From an uncultured Stomatobaculum sp. (GTDB taxonomy: Bacteria > Bacillota > Clostridia > Lachnospirales > Lachnospiraceae), in the NCBI GenBank assembly GCA_938010625.1, contig CALLVJ010000188.1, positions 1-10,480 of the forward strand: DNA of 10,480 bases. Reading direction: 5' to 3'. The notes under the pieces were generated by a model, which searched no databases, had not been told where the DNA came from, and was given only the letters and a program-made list of their open reading frames with translations. Both the position numbers and the translations under genes were made by a program. The stretch's first letter is position 1. Each line of letters starts with the position of its first letter. Shown here in pieces: positions 1 to 6,628 of the stretch.

Positions 1-1804
1 CAGGCGCCGTTGCTGAAGTATAGGTTGCCGTTTTCTTTGAGCTTGTCGACGGCGCCGCCTGCGCCGCCGGATCCGGGTCAAGTACGCCCTGATCAAAGAG
101 GGCGAGGCAGAGCTCTCTGCCGCCGACCAGATTGTTCCGTATCATGTACTGGCAGAGCAGCTTTTCAAAGTCCGGATCAGTCTTCAAAGCTTCGAGAGAG
201 GCATTGACCAGCGCCTCATAGACCTCTTCCGCTCCCGCATACTTTTTGATGCCCTTGATCGCGGTAGTATTGACCCAGCCGTCCTTAATGCCGTCCTGTA
301 AGAATTCGCGCAGGGAAATTGAGTCCGCCTTCCAGCGCGCATAGTAATCTTTATTGCTGTCAATCTTGTCCTTCGCAATGACACCGCTGTCCGCAGAAGT
401 AAGACTGGTATACATGAAGTAAAGAAAGGCGCGCTGGTCGTTCGGAAGCTCTGCCATATTGCGCGGCGAGGGATTCATGAGCTGCTCCCGCATTGCTGCG
501 AGCGAGCTCTCGCTGTAAGAACTGAGGCGCCCCGCGATATAGCGTTCCATCTCGCTCGCATCATCTCCCTTCATGTGATCCAGCGAGAGCACGTTGTTGC
601 CAATCAGCTGATAGTAGGCGTCCTTGATCGGAATGAGACGCGCTGTTGAGTCCGTCGTCTCCGTATTCGGATTGTCCTCATTCACGAGCTTTGCCGCGAC
701 GATACCTGCGAGATGCTGTTCCAGCTGGTGGTAGATGCCGACCTGCAGATCGCGGTCAATCGAGAGATAGACATCATTGCCCGCAACTGGTTCAGTCTCA
801 CTCTCGACTTCCATCACATGCCCCACGTTATCGACATACATGGTGCGGGAACCCTTCTTGCCGTGGAGATCCTGCTCCATATACTCCTCGATACCGGTGC
901 GGCCAATGGTGTCATTCAGAGTGTAATCCGGATTCTTCTCCTGTAGTTCCCTGAGCTGTTCGTCTGGCATTTTCCCAATGTAGCCAATCAGCGAAGAAAA
1001 CGGCACAGCATCATTATAGACGCGCTCGGTGGTCTGCTCGCAGTTGACGCCGAGCAGCTTTGCCTGGTTCTCGAGAATATCGACCCTCGTCTCATCCTTG
1101 ACATGGGTCACCACAGTCGTGCTCTCATAACTCCTGTAGGCCGTGAGACCTATCGTATAGCGGATGTTCACGAGCTCCAGCTTCTCGAGATTGCTGAGTG
1201 TGGCCGGCTTACCTTCCTCATCCGTCAGGAGATTTAATTTATAGCTCTGAAAGCGCTTGTTCAGAAGCTCCTCTGCTGAAATCTCAGACGGATACTTGCC
1301 ACTATCACCGGTCAGTTCACCCACGCGCTTTAAGCCGTAAAAATCGCGGAGGAAGCGCTTCCGCGCCTCTTCGTTGGGGCTGGTGTAGTAGAACTCGTTG
1401 TTGTCGTTCAGCCCGATTTCGAGACGCCCAGTCACAGTCTCCCCGTGCGCATTCAGAATCTGAATGAGCCGGTAGTACATTTGGTTGCGCTGCAGGGCTT
1501 TCCGATACTCGCCGCTGTCCTTGATTGTCACATTATAAGAAAGACGGTTATAGGCGAGCAGCTTGCCGTTGGCATCAAAGATATTGCCGCGTGTCGCGGG
1601 AATGGCAACTGTCTTCTCCGTCTTTTGCAGGTAGTTTTTCTGATAGGACTCTCCATTGATAATCTGCAAATGATAGAGCCTAAGGACCATGATGCAGAGC
1701 AGACCCATGTAGCCAAAGCCGAGCAGAACAAGACGCGAAGCCTTTACGCTCTGCTGCAAGCGCTCAAAACGATCACGCAAAAATTCCAGAAAATCTCTCA
1801 GCAC
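1..1804 (-). CDS. mrdA: Penicillin-binding protein 2 (class B PBP, elongasome transpeptidase), 5' part only, with a probable frameshift near the left edge
   Basis: This membrane-anchored D,D-transpeptidase cross-links peptidoglycan during side-wall elongation with RodA and MreCD. The frame is open from a GTG at 1804 to position 1. GAGGAG at 1811-1816 lies 6 nt upstream, which supports this start over the internal ATGs. Residues 1-23 are a charged cytoplasmic segment, about 24-41 a single transmembrane helix, and RGNIFDANG at 72-80 is the conserved class B PBP N-terminal box. A second pedestal motif, GRTGIEEYMEQDLHGKKG, follows further in. A long helical, charged insertion, familiar from Lachnospiraceae PBP2, occupies roughly 170 residues after the motif LSIDRDLQVG. 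The catalytic SxxK, SxN and KTG motifs would lie beyond position 1 and cannot be checked. From about position 77 leftward the reading frame stops looking like PBP2 and a neighbouring frame takes over (see the frameshift entry). The family call is firm; the symbol mrdA (pbpA in some genomes) follows convention. Confidence 0.9.
   Translation of the reverse strand, partial: MLRDFLEFLRDRFERLQQSVKASRLVLLGFGYMGLLCIMVLRLYHLQIINGESYQKNYLQKTEKTVAIPATRGNIFDANGKLLAYNRLSYNVTIKDSGEYRKALQRNQMYYRLIQILNAHGETVTGRLEIGLNDNNEFYYTSPNEEARKRFLRDFYGLKRVGELTGDSGKYPSEISAEELLNKRFQSYKLNLLTDEEGKPATLSNLEKLELVNIRYTIGLTAYRSYESTTVVTHVKDETRVDILENQAKLLGVNCEQTTERVYNDAVPFSSLIGYIGKMPDEQLRELQEKNPDYTLNDTIGRTGIEEYMEQDLHGKKGSRTMYVDNVGHVMEVESETEPVAGNDVYLSIDRDLQVGIYHQLEQHLAGIVAAKLVNEDNPNTETTDSTARLIPIKDAYYQLIGNNVLSLDHMKGDDASEMERYIAGRLSSYSESSLAAMREQLMNPSPRNMAELPNDQRAFLYFMYTSLTSADSGVIAKDKIDSNKDYYARWKADSISLREFLQDGIKDGWVNTTAIKGIKKYAGAEEVYEALVNASLEALKTDPDFEKLLCQYMIRNNLVGGRELCLALFDQGVLDPDPAAQAAPSTSSKKTATYTSATAP
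50..77 (-). other. Probable one-base frameshift in the PBP2 gene
   Basis: The established frame reads a good PBP2 sequence up to LFDQGVLDPD (GAT at 71-73) and then a poor one, PAAQAAPSTSSKKTATYTS. The frame with codon starts at 68, 65 and so on reads GGAVDKLKENGNLYFSNGA, which resembles the loop that normally follows this point in Lachnospiraceae PBP2. That second frame has a TGA at 78-80, so the switch must fall between about 50 and 77. One missing base in the GC-rich run of GCC/GGC units there would restore it. A real null mutation would remove the transpeptidase domain of a normally essential protein, so a sequencing or assembly error is the simplest explanation. Both frames remain open to position 1, so the window alone cannot prove the shift. 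Confidence 0.65.
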
Positions 1805-1817
1805 TGATTTCTCCTCA
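1805..1817 (-). promoter_or_regulatory. Stop-embedded Shine-Dalgarno for pbp2
   Basis: The mreD stop codon TGA (1815-1817) overlaps a strong ribosome binding site, giving TGAGGAG, followed by a 6-nt spacer and the GTG start at 1804. Ribosomes ending mreD would sit directly on the pbp2 start region, so coupled translation is likely. The arrangement matches the mreC/mreD junction almost exactly. Confidence 0.75.
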
Positions 1818-2327
1818 GGTCTTTGTTTTCCTCTGATCCAGGAACTCCAGCTTCCGGTTGTACCAGAGGAAGAAGCGGTAGATGATTAGCGTAAACAATA
1901 GTGAAATGATGATCTCGGGAAAGATGATGGTTCGGAAATAAAACGGAAAATCAAGCTTGCCGCGAATCACAAAGCGGAAGACGTAAATATAAAGATTATA
2001 CAGAAACTCGTTGACGGTACATAGCAGGAGCGGCAGTGTGATATAGCTCTCATAGTAATACCTGGAGAGCGCGCCGTTTAAGAAACCAATCCAGACGAAG
2101 AACAGTGTAAAAAAACCGAAGGCGCCGGAATGAAATAAATCCACCAATAGTCCCGCCGCAAGCCCATAGAGCATACCTGCCCGCTGCCCGTAGATAAAGG
2201 CGTAGGCAAAGGTAAAAATCAGAATCAGATTGGGTGTCGCCGAGAGAAATGGGATGAACGGAAAAATACAGCTTTGCAGCGCAAAGGCCGCAATCAGCAC
2301 GAGGAGGTTGACCAGCGTTCGTTTCAT
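1815..2327 (-). CDS. mreD: Rod-shape-determining membrane protein MreD
   Basis: MreD is a multi-pass inner-membrane subunit of the elongasome that pairs with MreC and modulates PBP2-RodA activity. The 170-residue protein has the usual family length. It is strongly hydrophobic, with membrane segments at about 4-24, 31-48, 53-85 (probably two helices or one long one), 97-120 and 133-154, and a basic C-terminal tail (DQRKTKT) expected to be cytoplasmic. The family signature of spaced glycines ending in Leu-x-Asp is visible at 51-64 (GMLYGLAAGLLVDL). The ATG at 2327 is preceded by GGAG at 2334-2337 with a 6-nt spacer. It lies 10 nt after the mreC stop and 10 nt before the pbp2 GTG. MreD sequences diverge quickly, so hydropathy, size and position between mreC and pbp2 carry much of the call. 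Confidence 0.92.
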   Translation of the reverse strand: MKRTLVNLLVLIAAFALQSCIFPFIPFLSATPNLILIFTFAYAFIYGQRAGMLYGLAAGLLVDLFHSGAFGFFTLFFVWIGFLNGALSRYYYESYITLPLLLCTVNEFLYNLYIYVFRFVIRGKLDFPFYFRTIIFPEIIISLLFTLIIYRFFLWYNRKLEFLDQRKTKT

Positions 2328-2340
2328 GCTGCTCTCCTCA
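2328..2340 (-). promoter_or_regulatory. Stop-embedded Shine-Dalgarno for mreD
   Basis: The mreC stop TGA (2338-2340) is fused to the mreD ribosome binding site as TGAGGAGA. The mreD ATG follows 10 nt after the stop. This suggests stop-restart coupling that would keep MreC and MreD output in step. Confidence 0.75.
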
Positions 2341-3636
2341 CTGGTTGCCCGGCAAACTCTCTACGGTCTGCACGGGTTCCGTCGCAGCAGCAGTCTCCGG
2401 CGGTTGTGTTGCCTGTGTCTCTGTGCGCGTTCTCTCGGTCTCCTGCTGTCTTCTCTCTTTCGGAGCCTCGGTTGTTTCACGCTCCCGCCGCCTCGTTTCC
2501 CGCGCTTCGGTGGTATGCCGCGCGGTTTCACGCCGCACTGCTGTGGTCTCACGCTGTGCGGCTGTCGTGCTGCGCGCCGTGGTCTCCGTCTCTGCTGCTC
2601 TAGTCGTAACCGCTGCCGTGCTGCTCTCTTCCGGACTGCTTTCCGCAGCCGCGCTTTCTGCCGCACTGCTCTCTGCTGCGGCACTTTCTGTCGCCGCAGT
2701 GCTCTGTTCGCCGCCACTGCTCTCCGCACTTGCCGAAGTTTCCGGGGCTGTCAGGCTGTCTGCATCCGGAAGACTGGTGCGAGGCGTCTCAAAAGAGCCA
2801 TCCTCCCGCATCTCCGACTTCAAGTCGAGCACAACCAGGACATCCTGAATGGTCTCAAAATCGACGACTGGCACCAGTGTGCCGCTCCGCGTCAGACGAT
2901 CGGGATCTGTCTTCAGATCTCCGACATAACCAATCAGAATGCCCGGCAGGAACTTGGAACTCACTGTGCTCGTCACAATCGCATCGCCGTCCTTGATATC
3001 TGCCGTATCGGTGATGTCACTGATTTTCAGCTTGCCGGAGGCATAGAGCTGCAGACTACCTGAGACAATACAGGTGTCATTCGACTGAATTGCCATGGCG
3101 CTCACGCGGCTCACATCGTCAATAATGGAGCGCACTGTCGCATAATTATCGCCGACATCTGTCACAATGCCAATGAGGCCGCCTTCACCGACGACATTCA
3201 TGTCTGGCTTGATGCCGTCGCGCGCGCCCTTGTCAATGCGGAACACATGAAACCAGTTGCCCGTATCCTTGGCAATGACACGGGCTCCCGTCATGCGGTA
3301 CTGCCCGTAAGTCTGATTCAGCTCATAGAGTGCGCGCAGCCGCCGCAATTCATAGCTGTCGCTCTGCAGGCGCGTATTCTCCATCGTGAGCGAGGCAACT
3401 TGTTTGCGGAGCAACTCGTTGTCCGAGAGTGCCGTCCGCATCCGCTCCTGGTTCTTGAAATTCGTATAGAGCGCGCTGCCCACGCGGTTCACCCCGGTCT
3501 GCACCGGCATCAGCAGATAGCCGACCGCCGTTCGGAGCGGGCGCAGCCGTTCGTTTTTAATTGTCGTAAGTCCGATCATGCCGACGCAGGACACGCTCAG
3601 CACAATGAGAACCAGGCGGTTATTTGATATTTTCAC
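2338..3636 (-). CDS. mreC: Rod-shape-determining protein MreC with a long low-complexity C-terminal tail
   Basis: MreC is an elongasome scaffold anchored in the membrane, with most of its mass outside the cell, where it binds and activates PBP2. I start it at the GTG at 3636, giving 432 residues. A longer version from the GTG at 3648 would begin inside its own Shine-Dalgarno (AAGGAG, 3648-3653), whereas 3636 lies 11 nt downstream of it and forms a GTGA overlap with the radC stop. Residues about 7-25 form one transmembrane helix, about 60-108 a coiled coil (ERMRTALSDNELLRKQVAS region), and about 114-272 the MreC beta domain, with conserved stretches such as NWFHVFRIDKGARDGIKPDM and VVGEGGLIGIV. 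Typical MreC proteins are about 270-320 residues. The extra length is the tail from about residue 278, described separately. The gene lies between radC and mreD with no mreB before it. Confidence 0.95.
   Translation of the reverse strand: MKISNNRLVLIVLSVSCVGMIGLTTIKNERLRPLRTAVGYLLMPVQTGVNRVGSALYTNFKNQERMRTALSDNELLRKQVASLTMENTRLQSDSYELRRLRALYELNQTYGQYRMTGARVIAKDTGNWFHVFRIDKGARDGIKPDMNVVGEGGLIGIVTDVGDNYATVRSIIDDVSRVSAMAIQSNDTCIVSGSLQLYASGKLKISDITDTADIKDGDAIVTSTVSSKFLPGILIGYVGDLKTDPDRLTRSGTLVPVVDFETIQDVLVVLDLKSEMREDGSFETPRTSLPDADSLTAPETSASAESSGGEQSTAATESAAAESSAAESAAAESSPEESSTAAVTTRAAETETTARSTTAAQRETTAVRRETARHTTEARETRRRERETTEAPKERRQQETERTRTETQATQPPETAAATEPVQTVESLPGNQ
2341..2805 (-). repeat. Low-complexity Ser/Ala/Thr/Glu/Arg tail of MreC
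   Basis: This covers about 155 codons at the C-terminus of MreC, after the last beta-domain strand (VLVVLDLKSEM). The first half is acidic and built from AAESS-like units such as AAAESSAAESAAAESS (about 2620-2700). The second half is Thr/Glu/Arg-rich with repeated ET and RET words and about fifteen arginines in sixty residues. It ends in a Pro/Thr/Glu segment. It should be disordered and exposed on the outer face of the membrane or in the wall. Stop codons are rare here in most frames, so long spurious antisense frames appear opposite it. Ser/Thr-rich MreC tails occur in other Lachnospiraceae; the arginine-rich half is what stands out. Confidence 0.85.
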
Positions 3637-4325
3637 AATAGACCCCACTCCTTAAAACTGTAGTAGGCATTATCTCCGATGACAATATGGTCTTCCAGCG
3701 GAATGCCGATGAGCCGCGCCGCTGCCTGGATTTCCGCCGTGACCTTCTGGTCATCTCTACTGGGATGCGGATCTCCGCTCGGGTGGTTGTGTACCAGAAT
3801 CATGCGGACGGCTCGCGCGCGGAGCGCTGCAATCATGAGCTCCCGCACCGAGACCACCGAGGAATCGACTGAGCCGCGGCTCAGGAGCTGGTCGCTGATT
3901 AAGCGCAATTTTGTGTCGAGAAAAGCGGCATGAAGTTCCTCCTGCTCGAGATGCCGGAGCGCTTCCATGTAATAACGCGCGCAGACTGAAGGGTCGGAGA
4001 ATGCAGCTGTCAGATTCTTTGCCGCCTCCCGGCGCCAGATGCGCTTCGAGAGTTCGCCGATGGCGACGAGCTGCAGGGCTTTGGCCTCGCCGACGCCGCG
4101 CACGCGCATATAGTCCTGCACGCTGTTGTGCAGAAGTCCCAGCAGCCCTTCGCGGCGCGGCTCTAAGTCAAGCACCAGTGCCGAGAGCGCCGTGACATCC
4201 TGTCCACTGCAACCGCTGCGAAGCAGCAATGCCAATAACTCCTGGTCATCCAGACTTGCAATGCCAAGACGCCTCGCCTTCTCGGCAGGTCTCTCCTCCG
4301 GCAGAATATCTCTCAACTTTCTCAT
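3633..4325 (-). CDS. radC: RadC family JAB1/MPN (JAMM) domain protein
   Basis: RadC proteins combine an N-terminal helix-hairpin-helix region with a C-terminal JAMM metalloprotease-like fold. Despite the name, a DNA-repair role is not well supported and the cellular function remains uncertain. I start at the ATG at 4325 (230 residues), which has GGGAGG at 4333-4338 with a 7-nt spacer. A longer TTG start at 4340 would lie upstream of that site. Residues 1-100 match the UPF0758 N-terminal domain, with a hairpin GVGEAKALQL at 77-86. The JAMM zinc motif is intact: H179, H181, S189 and D192 in LVHNHPSGDPHPSRDD. The conserved core FLDTKLRLISDQLLSRGSVD precedes it. The length is normal. The stop codon overlaps the mreC start by 4 nt (GTGA). 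In Firmicutes radC is typically next to mreBCD, as here minus mreB. Confidence 0.95.
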   Translation of the reverse strand: MRKLRDILPEERPAEKARRLGIASLDDQELLALLLRSGCSGQDVTALSALVLDLEPRREGLLGLLHNSVQDYMRVRGVGEAKALQLVAIGELSKRIWRREAAKNLTAAFSDPSVCARYYMEALRHLEQEELHAAFLDTKLRLISDQLLSRGSVDSSVVSVRELMIAALRARAVRMILVHNHPSGDPHPSRDDQKVTAEIQAAARLIGIPLEDHIVIGDNAYYSFKEWGLL

Positions 4326-4338
4326 TCGCTTTCCTCCC
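4326..4338 (-). promoter_or_regulatory. radC ribosome binding site that decides the start codon
   Basis: GGGAGG at 4333-4338 is followed by a 7-nt spacer and ATG at 4325. The upstream in-frame TTG at 4340 overlaps this region and has no comparable site of its own, so the ATG is preferred. Confidence 0.8.
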
Positions 4339-4372
4339 AAGCTCTCCAGGCACAGCGAGGAAACACGCGTCT

Positions 4373-4381
4373 ATTATAGCA
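4373..4381 (-). promoter_or_regulatory. Candidate extended -10 promoter upstream of radC
   Basis: On the minus strand the 60-nt gap before radC contains TGCTATAAT, a perfect extended -10 element (TG-N-TATAAT). It lies 4 nt after the stop codon of the PLP-enzyme gene. No good TTGACA-like -35 box is seen at 16-18 nt upstream, which is expected for extended -10 promoters. Transcription would start near 4366, leaving about 40 nt of leader before the radC ATG. It would let radC-mreC-mreD-pbp2 be expressed apart from the mutSL-miaA genes. No terminator hairpin is seen in the gap, so read-through from upstream is also likely. Confidence 0.6.
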
Positions 4382-4385
4382 CAGT

Positions 4386-5678
4386 TTAGACAAGTCCGGC
4401 GTCCGCGAGCCTCTGGAGCGACATCAGAGCGCCAATTTTTGCATGGGCATAGGTGAGACCGCCCTGGAAATACGCCGTGTACGGCGGGCGCATCGGACCG
4501 TCTGCCGAGAGCTCGATCGAAGCGCCTGAGACAAAGGTGCCAGCCGCCATGATGACCGGCTCCTCATAGCCAGGCATGTCCCAGGCCTCCGGCTTCACAA
4601 AGCTGTCAACCGGAGAGGCCGCCTGAATGCCGATGCAGAAAGCAGAGAGTGCCTCCGGAGATCCCAAATCAACGGACTGGATGATGTCATGTCTGCGTTC
4701 CTCGGCACGCGGATTGACCGGGAAATCCAGATTCTGGTAGAGCTGGGCGGCAAAAATAGCGCCCTTTTCAGCGGAGGCAGTCACAGTCGGCGCGAGGAAA
4801 AGTCCCTGAAAAAACTGTCTTGTGACACCGAGCGAGGCGCCGAGTTCTTTGCCGAGCCCCGGCGCTGTGAGACGGTAGGCTGCATTTTCAATATATTCTC
4901 GCTTGCCCGCAATATAACCGCCAATCGGCGCAAGTCCGCCGCCCGGATTCTTGATGAGCGAGCCGACAAGCAAATCGGCGCCGAACTCACTCGGCTCTCT
5001 GCACTCCACAAATTCGCCGTAACAGTTGTCAACCATGCAGATGACGTCCGGCTTCACCGATTTGACAAAGCGAATCAGCTCCGCAATCTCAGCGACTGCG
5101 AGCGTTTTTCTGGCCGCATAGCCCTTGGAACGCTGAATCTCGACCAGTCTGGTCTTCTCGTTGATACCGTCCCGAATCGCATCAAAATCAAAGCTGCCGT
5201 CCTCCCGTAAGTCTGTCTGGCGATAGCTCACGCCATACTCAGCGAGAGAACCGCGCTGCGGGTGTATGCCAATGACTTCATCGAGCGTGTCATAAGGCTT
5301 CCCGACCGGCGAAAAGATCTCATCGCCCGGGCGGAGGTTTCCAAAGAGCGCGACCGTCAGCGCATGTGTGCCGCTGACAAGCTGCGCTCTGACCAGGGCA
5401 TCCTCCGTCCCGAAGACCGAGGCATAGACCGCCTCCAGCGCATCTCGTCCGATGTCGTTGTAGCCATAGCCTGTACTCGGCGAGAGGTGTGCCTCACCGA
5501 TGCGGTGCGCGCGGAGCGCATTCAGCACCTTCATCTGGTTGTACTCTGCGATCGCATCAATTTCAGCAAAGCGCGCCTTACACTGCGTTTCTGCCGCGCG
5601 TCCCAGTTCCAATACACGCGCGGAAAGTCCCGCCGCGCGGTAAATATCGTCCAAACTCTCTTCTGTCTTTTCACTCAT
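4386..5678 (-). CDS. Methionine gamma-lyase family PLP enzyme ('aluminium resistance' protein, COG4100, YnbB-like)
   Basis: This is a fold-type I pyridoxal-phosphate protein of the Met_gamma_lyase family (PF06838), related to cystathionine-cleaving enzymes. The aluminium-resistance label is historical and the true substrate is not established. The 430-residue length is usual for the family. K243 in GSLIKNPGGG is the likely Schiff-base lysine, and D217 in VDNCYGEFVE the likely ring-nitrogen partner. SPSTGYGYNDIGRDALE (66-82) and QLVSGTHALTVALFGNLRPGDE (99-120) are typical of the cofactor and substrate pocket; the GTHA segment would contact the phosphate. The C-terminal part (PVIMAAGTFVSGASIELSADGP) is also well conserved. 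The ATG at 5678 overlaps the miaA stop as ATGA and has GGAGG at 5690-5694. Bacillus subtilis ynbB also lies close to miaA, so the link is old. No membrane segment or signal peptide is seen, so it should be cytosolic. Confidence 0.9.
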   Translation of the reverse strand: MSEKTEESLDDIYRAAGLSARVLELGRAAETQCKARFAEIDAIAEYNQMKVLNALRAHRIGEAHLSPSTGYGYNDIGRDALEAVYASVFGTEDALVRAQLVSGTHALTVALFGNLRPGDEIFSPVGKPYDTLDEVIGIHPQRGSLAEYGVSYRQTDLREDGSFDFDAIRDGINEKTRLVEIQRSKGYAARKTLAVAEIAELIRFVKSVKPDVICMVDNCYGEFVECREPSEFGADLLVGSLIKNPGGGLAPIGGYIAGKREYIENAAYRLTAPGLGKELGASLGVTRQFFQGLFLAPTVTASAEKGAIFAAQLYQNLDFPVNPRAEERRHDIIQSVDLGSPEALSAFCIGIQAASPVDSFVKPEAWDMPGYEEPVIMAAGTFVSGASIELSADGPMRPPYTAYFQGGLTYAHAKIGALMSLQRLADAGLV

Positions 5679-6628
5679 TCGTTTTCTTTCCTCCGCTCCT
5701 GCACGCGGTGAAGCATATCCCGAAGAATTTCCTCCTCAGAGGCATAGTCTTCCCGCATGAACCACTCGGCATCCCGCTCCCGCCGAAACCAGGTGAGCTG
5801 ACGCTTTGCAAAATGTCTGGTGTCCAGCTTGATGCGCTCTTTACAACTCAAAAGATCTGTCTTGCCGTCCAGATAGTCGAATAACTCATGATAACCTATG
5901 CCCTGCATGGATGTCGCAGTCCGCGGCACACCGCGCGCTGCGAGCGAACGCACTTCCTCGACAAGCCCACCCTGAAACATGGTTTCTACCCGCGCGTCAA
6001 TGCGCCGGTAAAGCTGTTCTCGCTCCATGTCAAGCACAAAGTAAAAGAGCGCATAGGGTGACTGCCGCGCTCTCGCCTCCGCATTGTGGCGGGAAATCCG
6101 CTCGCCGCTGCTGAGGAAATATTCTAGGGCGCGGAGCACTCTCTTCTCATTGTGCGGATGAATCTGTGCCGCCGCAGCTGGATCAACGCGCTGCAGCTCG
6201 GCATAGAGCGCCGCGCTTCCCTCTTCCTGTCGGCGGCGTTCCAGTAGCACATGTACGCTCTCATCCCGGCTCTCCTCGGAAAAAGGAACCTCATAGAGCA
6301 CAGTCCGCAGATAAAAGCCGGTGCCACCGACCAGAATCGGGACCTTGCCGCGCGCCTGTATCTCCGCGATTGCCTGCTTTGCGAGCTTCTGGAACTGCAT
6401 CGCGTCAAAGTTTTCCTCCGGCTCCAGAATATTGATCAGATGGTGCGGCACCCCCTGCATCTCCGCAGCTGTGATTTTTGCGGTTCCAATGTCCATGTGC
6501 CGATACACTTGCATGGAGTCGGCGGATATGATTTCTCCGCCGAGCGCCTTCGATAGCGCAATCGAGAGCGCAGTCTTTCCAACTGCCGTGGGGCCCGTGA
6601 GCGCAACCAGCGTCTGTTTTTCAAACAA
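5675..6628 (-). CDS. miaA: tRNA dimethylallyltransferase MiaA
   Basis: MiaA transfers the dimethylallyl group of DMAPP to N6 of A37, next to the anticodon of tRNAs reading UNN codons, giving i6A; MiaB can then make ms2i6A. The 317-residue length matches the family (about 310-320). The P-loop-like pyrophosphate site GPTAVGKT lies at 12-19, DSMQVY at 37-42 with the presumed catalytic D37, GVPHHL at 59-64, GGTGFYLRT at 101-109, and the C-terminal AKRQLTWFRRE motif at 274-284. The start is a TTG at 6628. GGAGG at 6639-6643 lies 10 nt before it, no ATG lies nearby upstream, and the N-terminus reads straight into the first beta strand (MFEKQTLVALTGPT). It overlaps the mutL stop by 8 nt and the following gene by 4 nt. 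The weak start codon suggests dependence on mutL translation. Confidence 0.97.
   Translation of the reverse strand: MFEKQTLVALTGPTAVGKTALSIALSKALGGEIISADSMQVYRHMDIGTAKITAAEMQGVPHHLINILEPEENFDAMQFQKLAKQAIAEIQARGKVPILVGGTGFYLRTVLYEVPFSEESRDESVHVLLERRRQEEGSAALYAELQRVDPAAAAQIHPHNEKRVLRALEYFLSSGERISRHNAEARARQSPYALFYFVLDMEREQLYRRIDARVETMFQGGLVEEVRSLAARGVPRTATSMQGIGYHELFDYLDGKTDLLSCKERIKLDTRHFAKRQLTWFRRERDAEWFMREDYASEEEILRDMLHRVQERRKENE

Noticed and set aside
50..77. Programmed ribosomal frameshifting site in pbp2
   Set aside because: I see no slippery heptamer such as X XXY YYZ with a downstream structure, and recoding is not known for PBP2. A base missing from the GC-rich repeat is simpler.
2230..3063. 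Plus-strand open frame of 277 codons, with two more long plus-strand frames, opposite the mreC tail
   Set aside because: The tail's low-complexity, GC-rich codons lack stops in nearly every frame. The translations are Cys/Arg/Leu-rich or Ser/Val/Ala-rich with no recognisable domain, and they run opposite a clear mreC.
4326..4385. Possible rho-independent terminator between the PLP-enzyme gene and radC
   Set aside because: No GC-rich inverted repeat followed by a T run is visible on the minus strand; the gap holds an extended -10 element and the radC ribosome binding site instead.
4689..5210. Plus-strand open frame of 173 codons opposite the PLP-enzyme gene
   Set aside because: It is antisense to a strongly conserved coding region and the predicted peptide shows no family-like motif.
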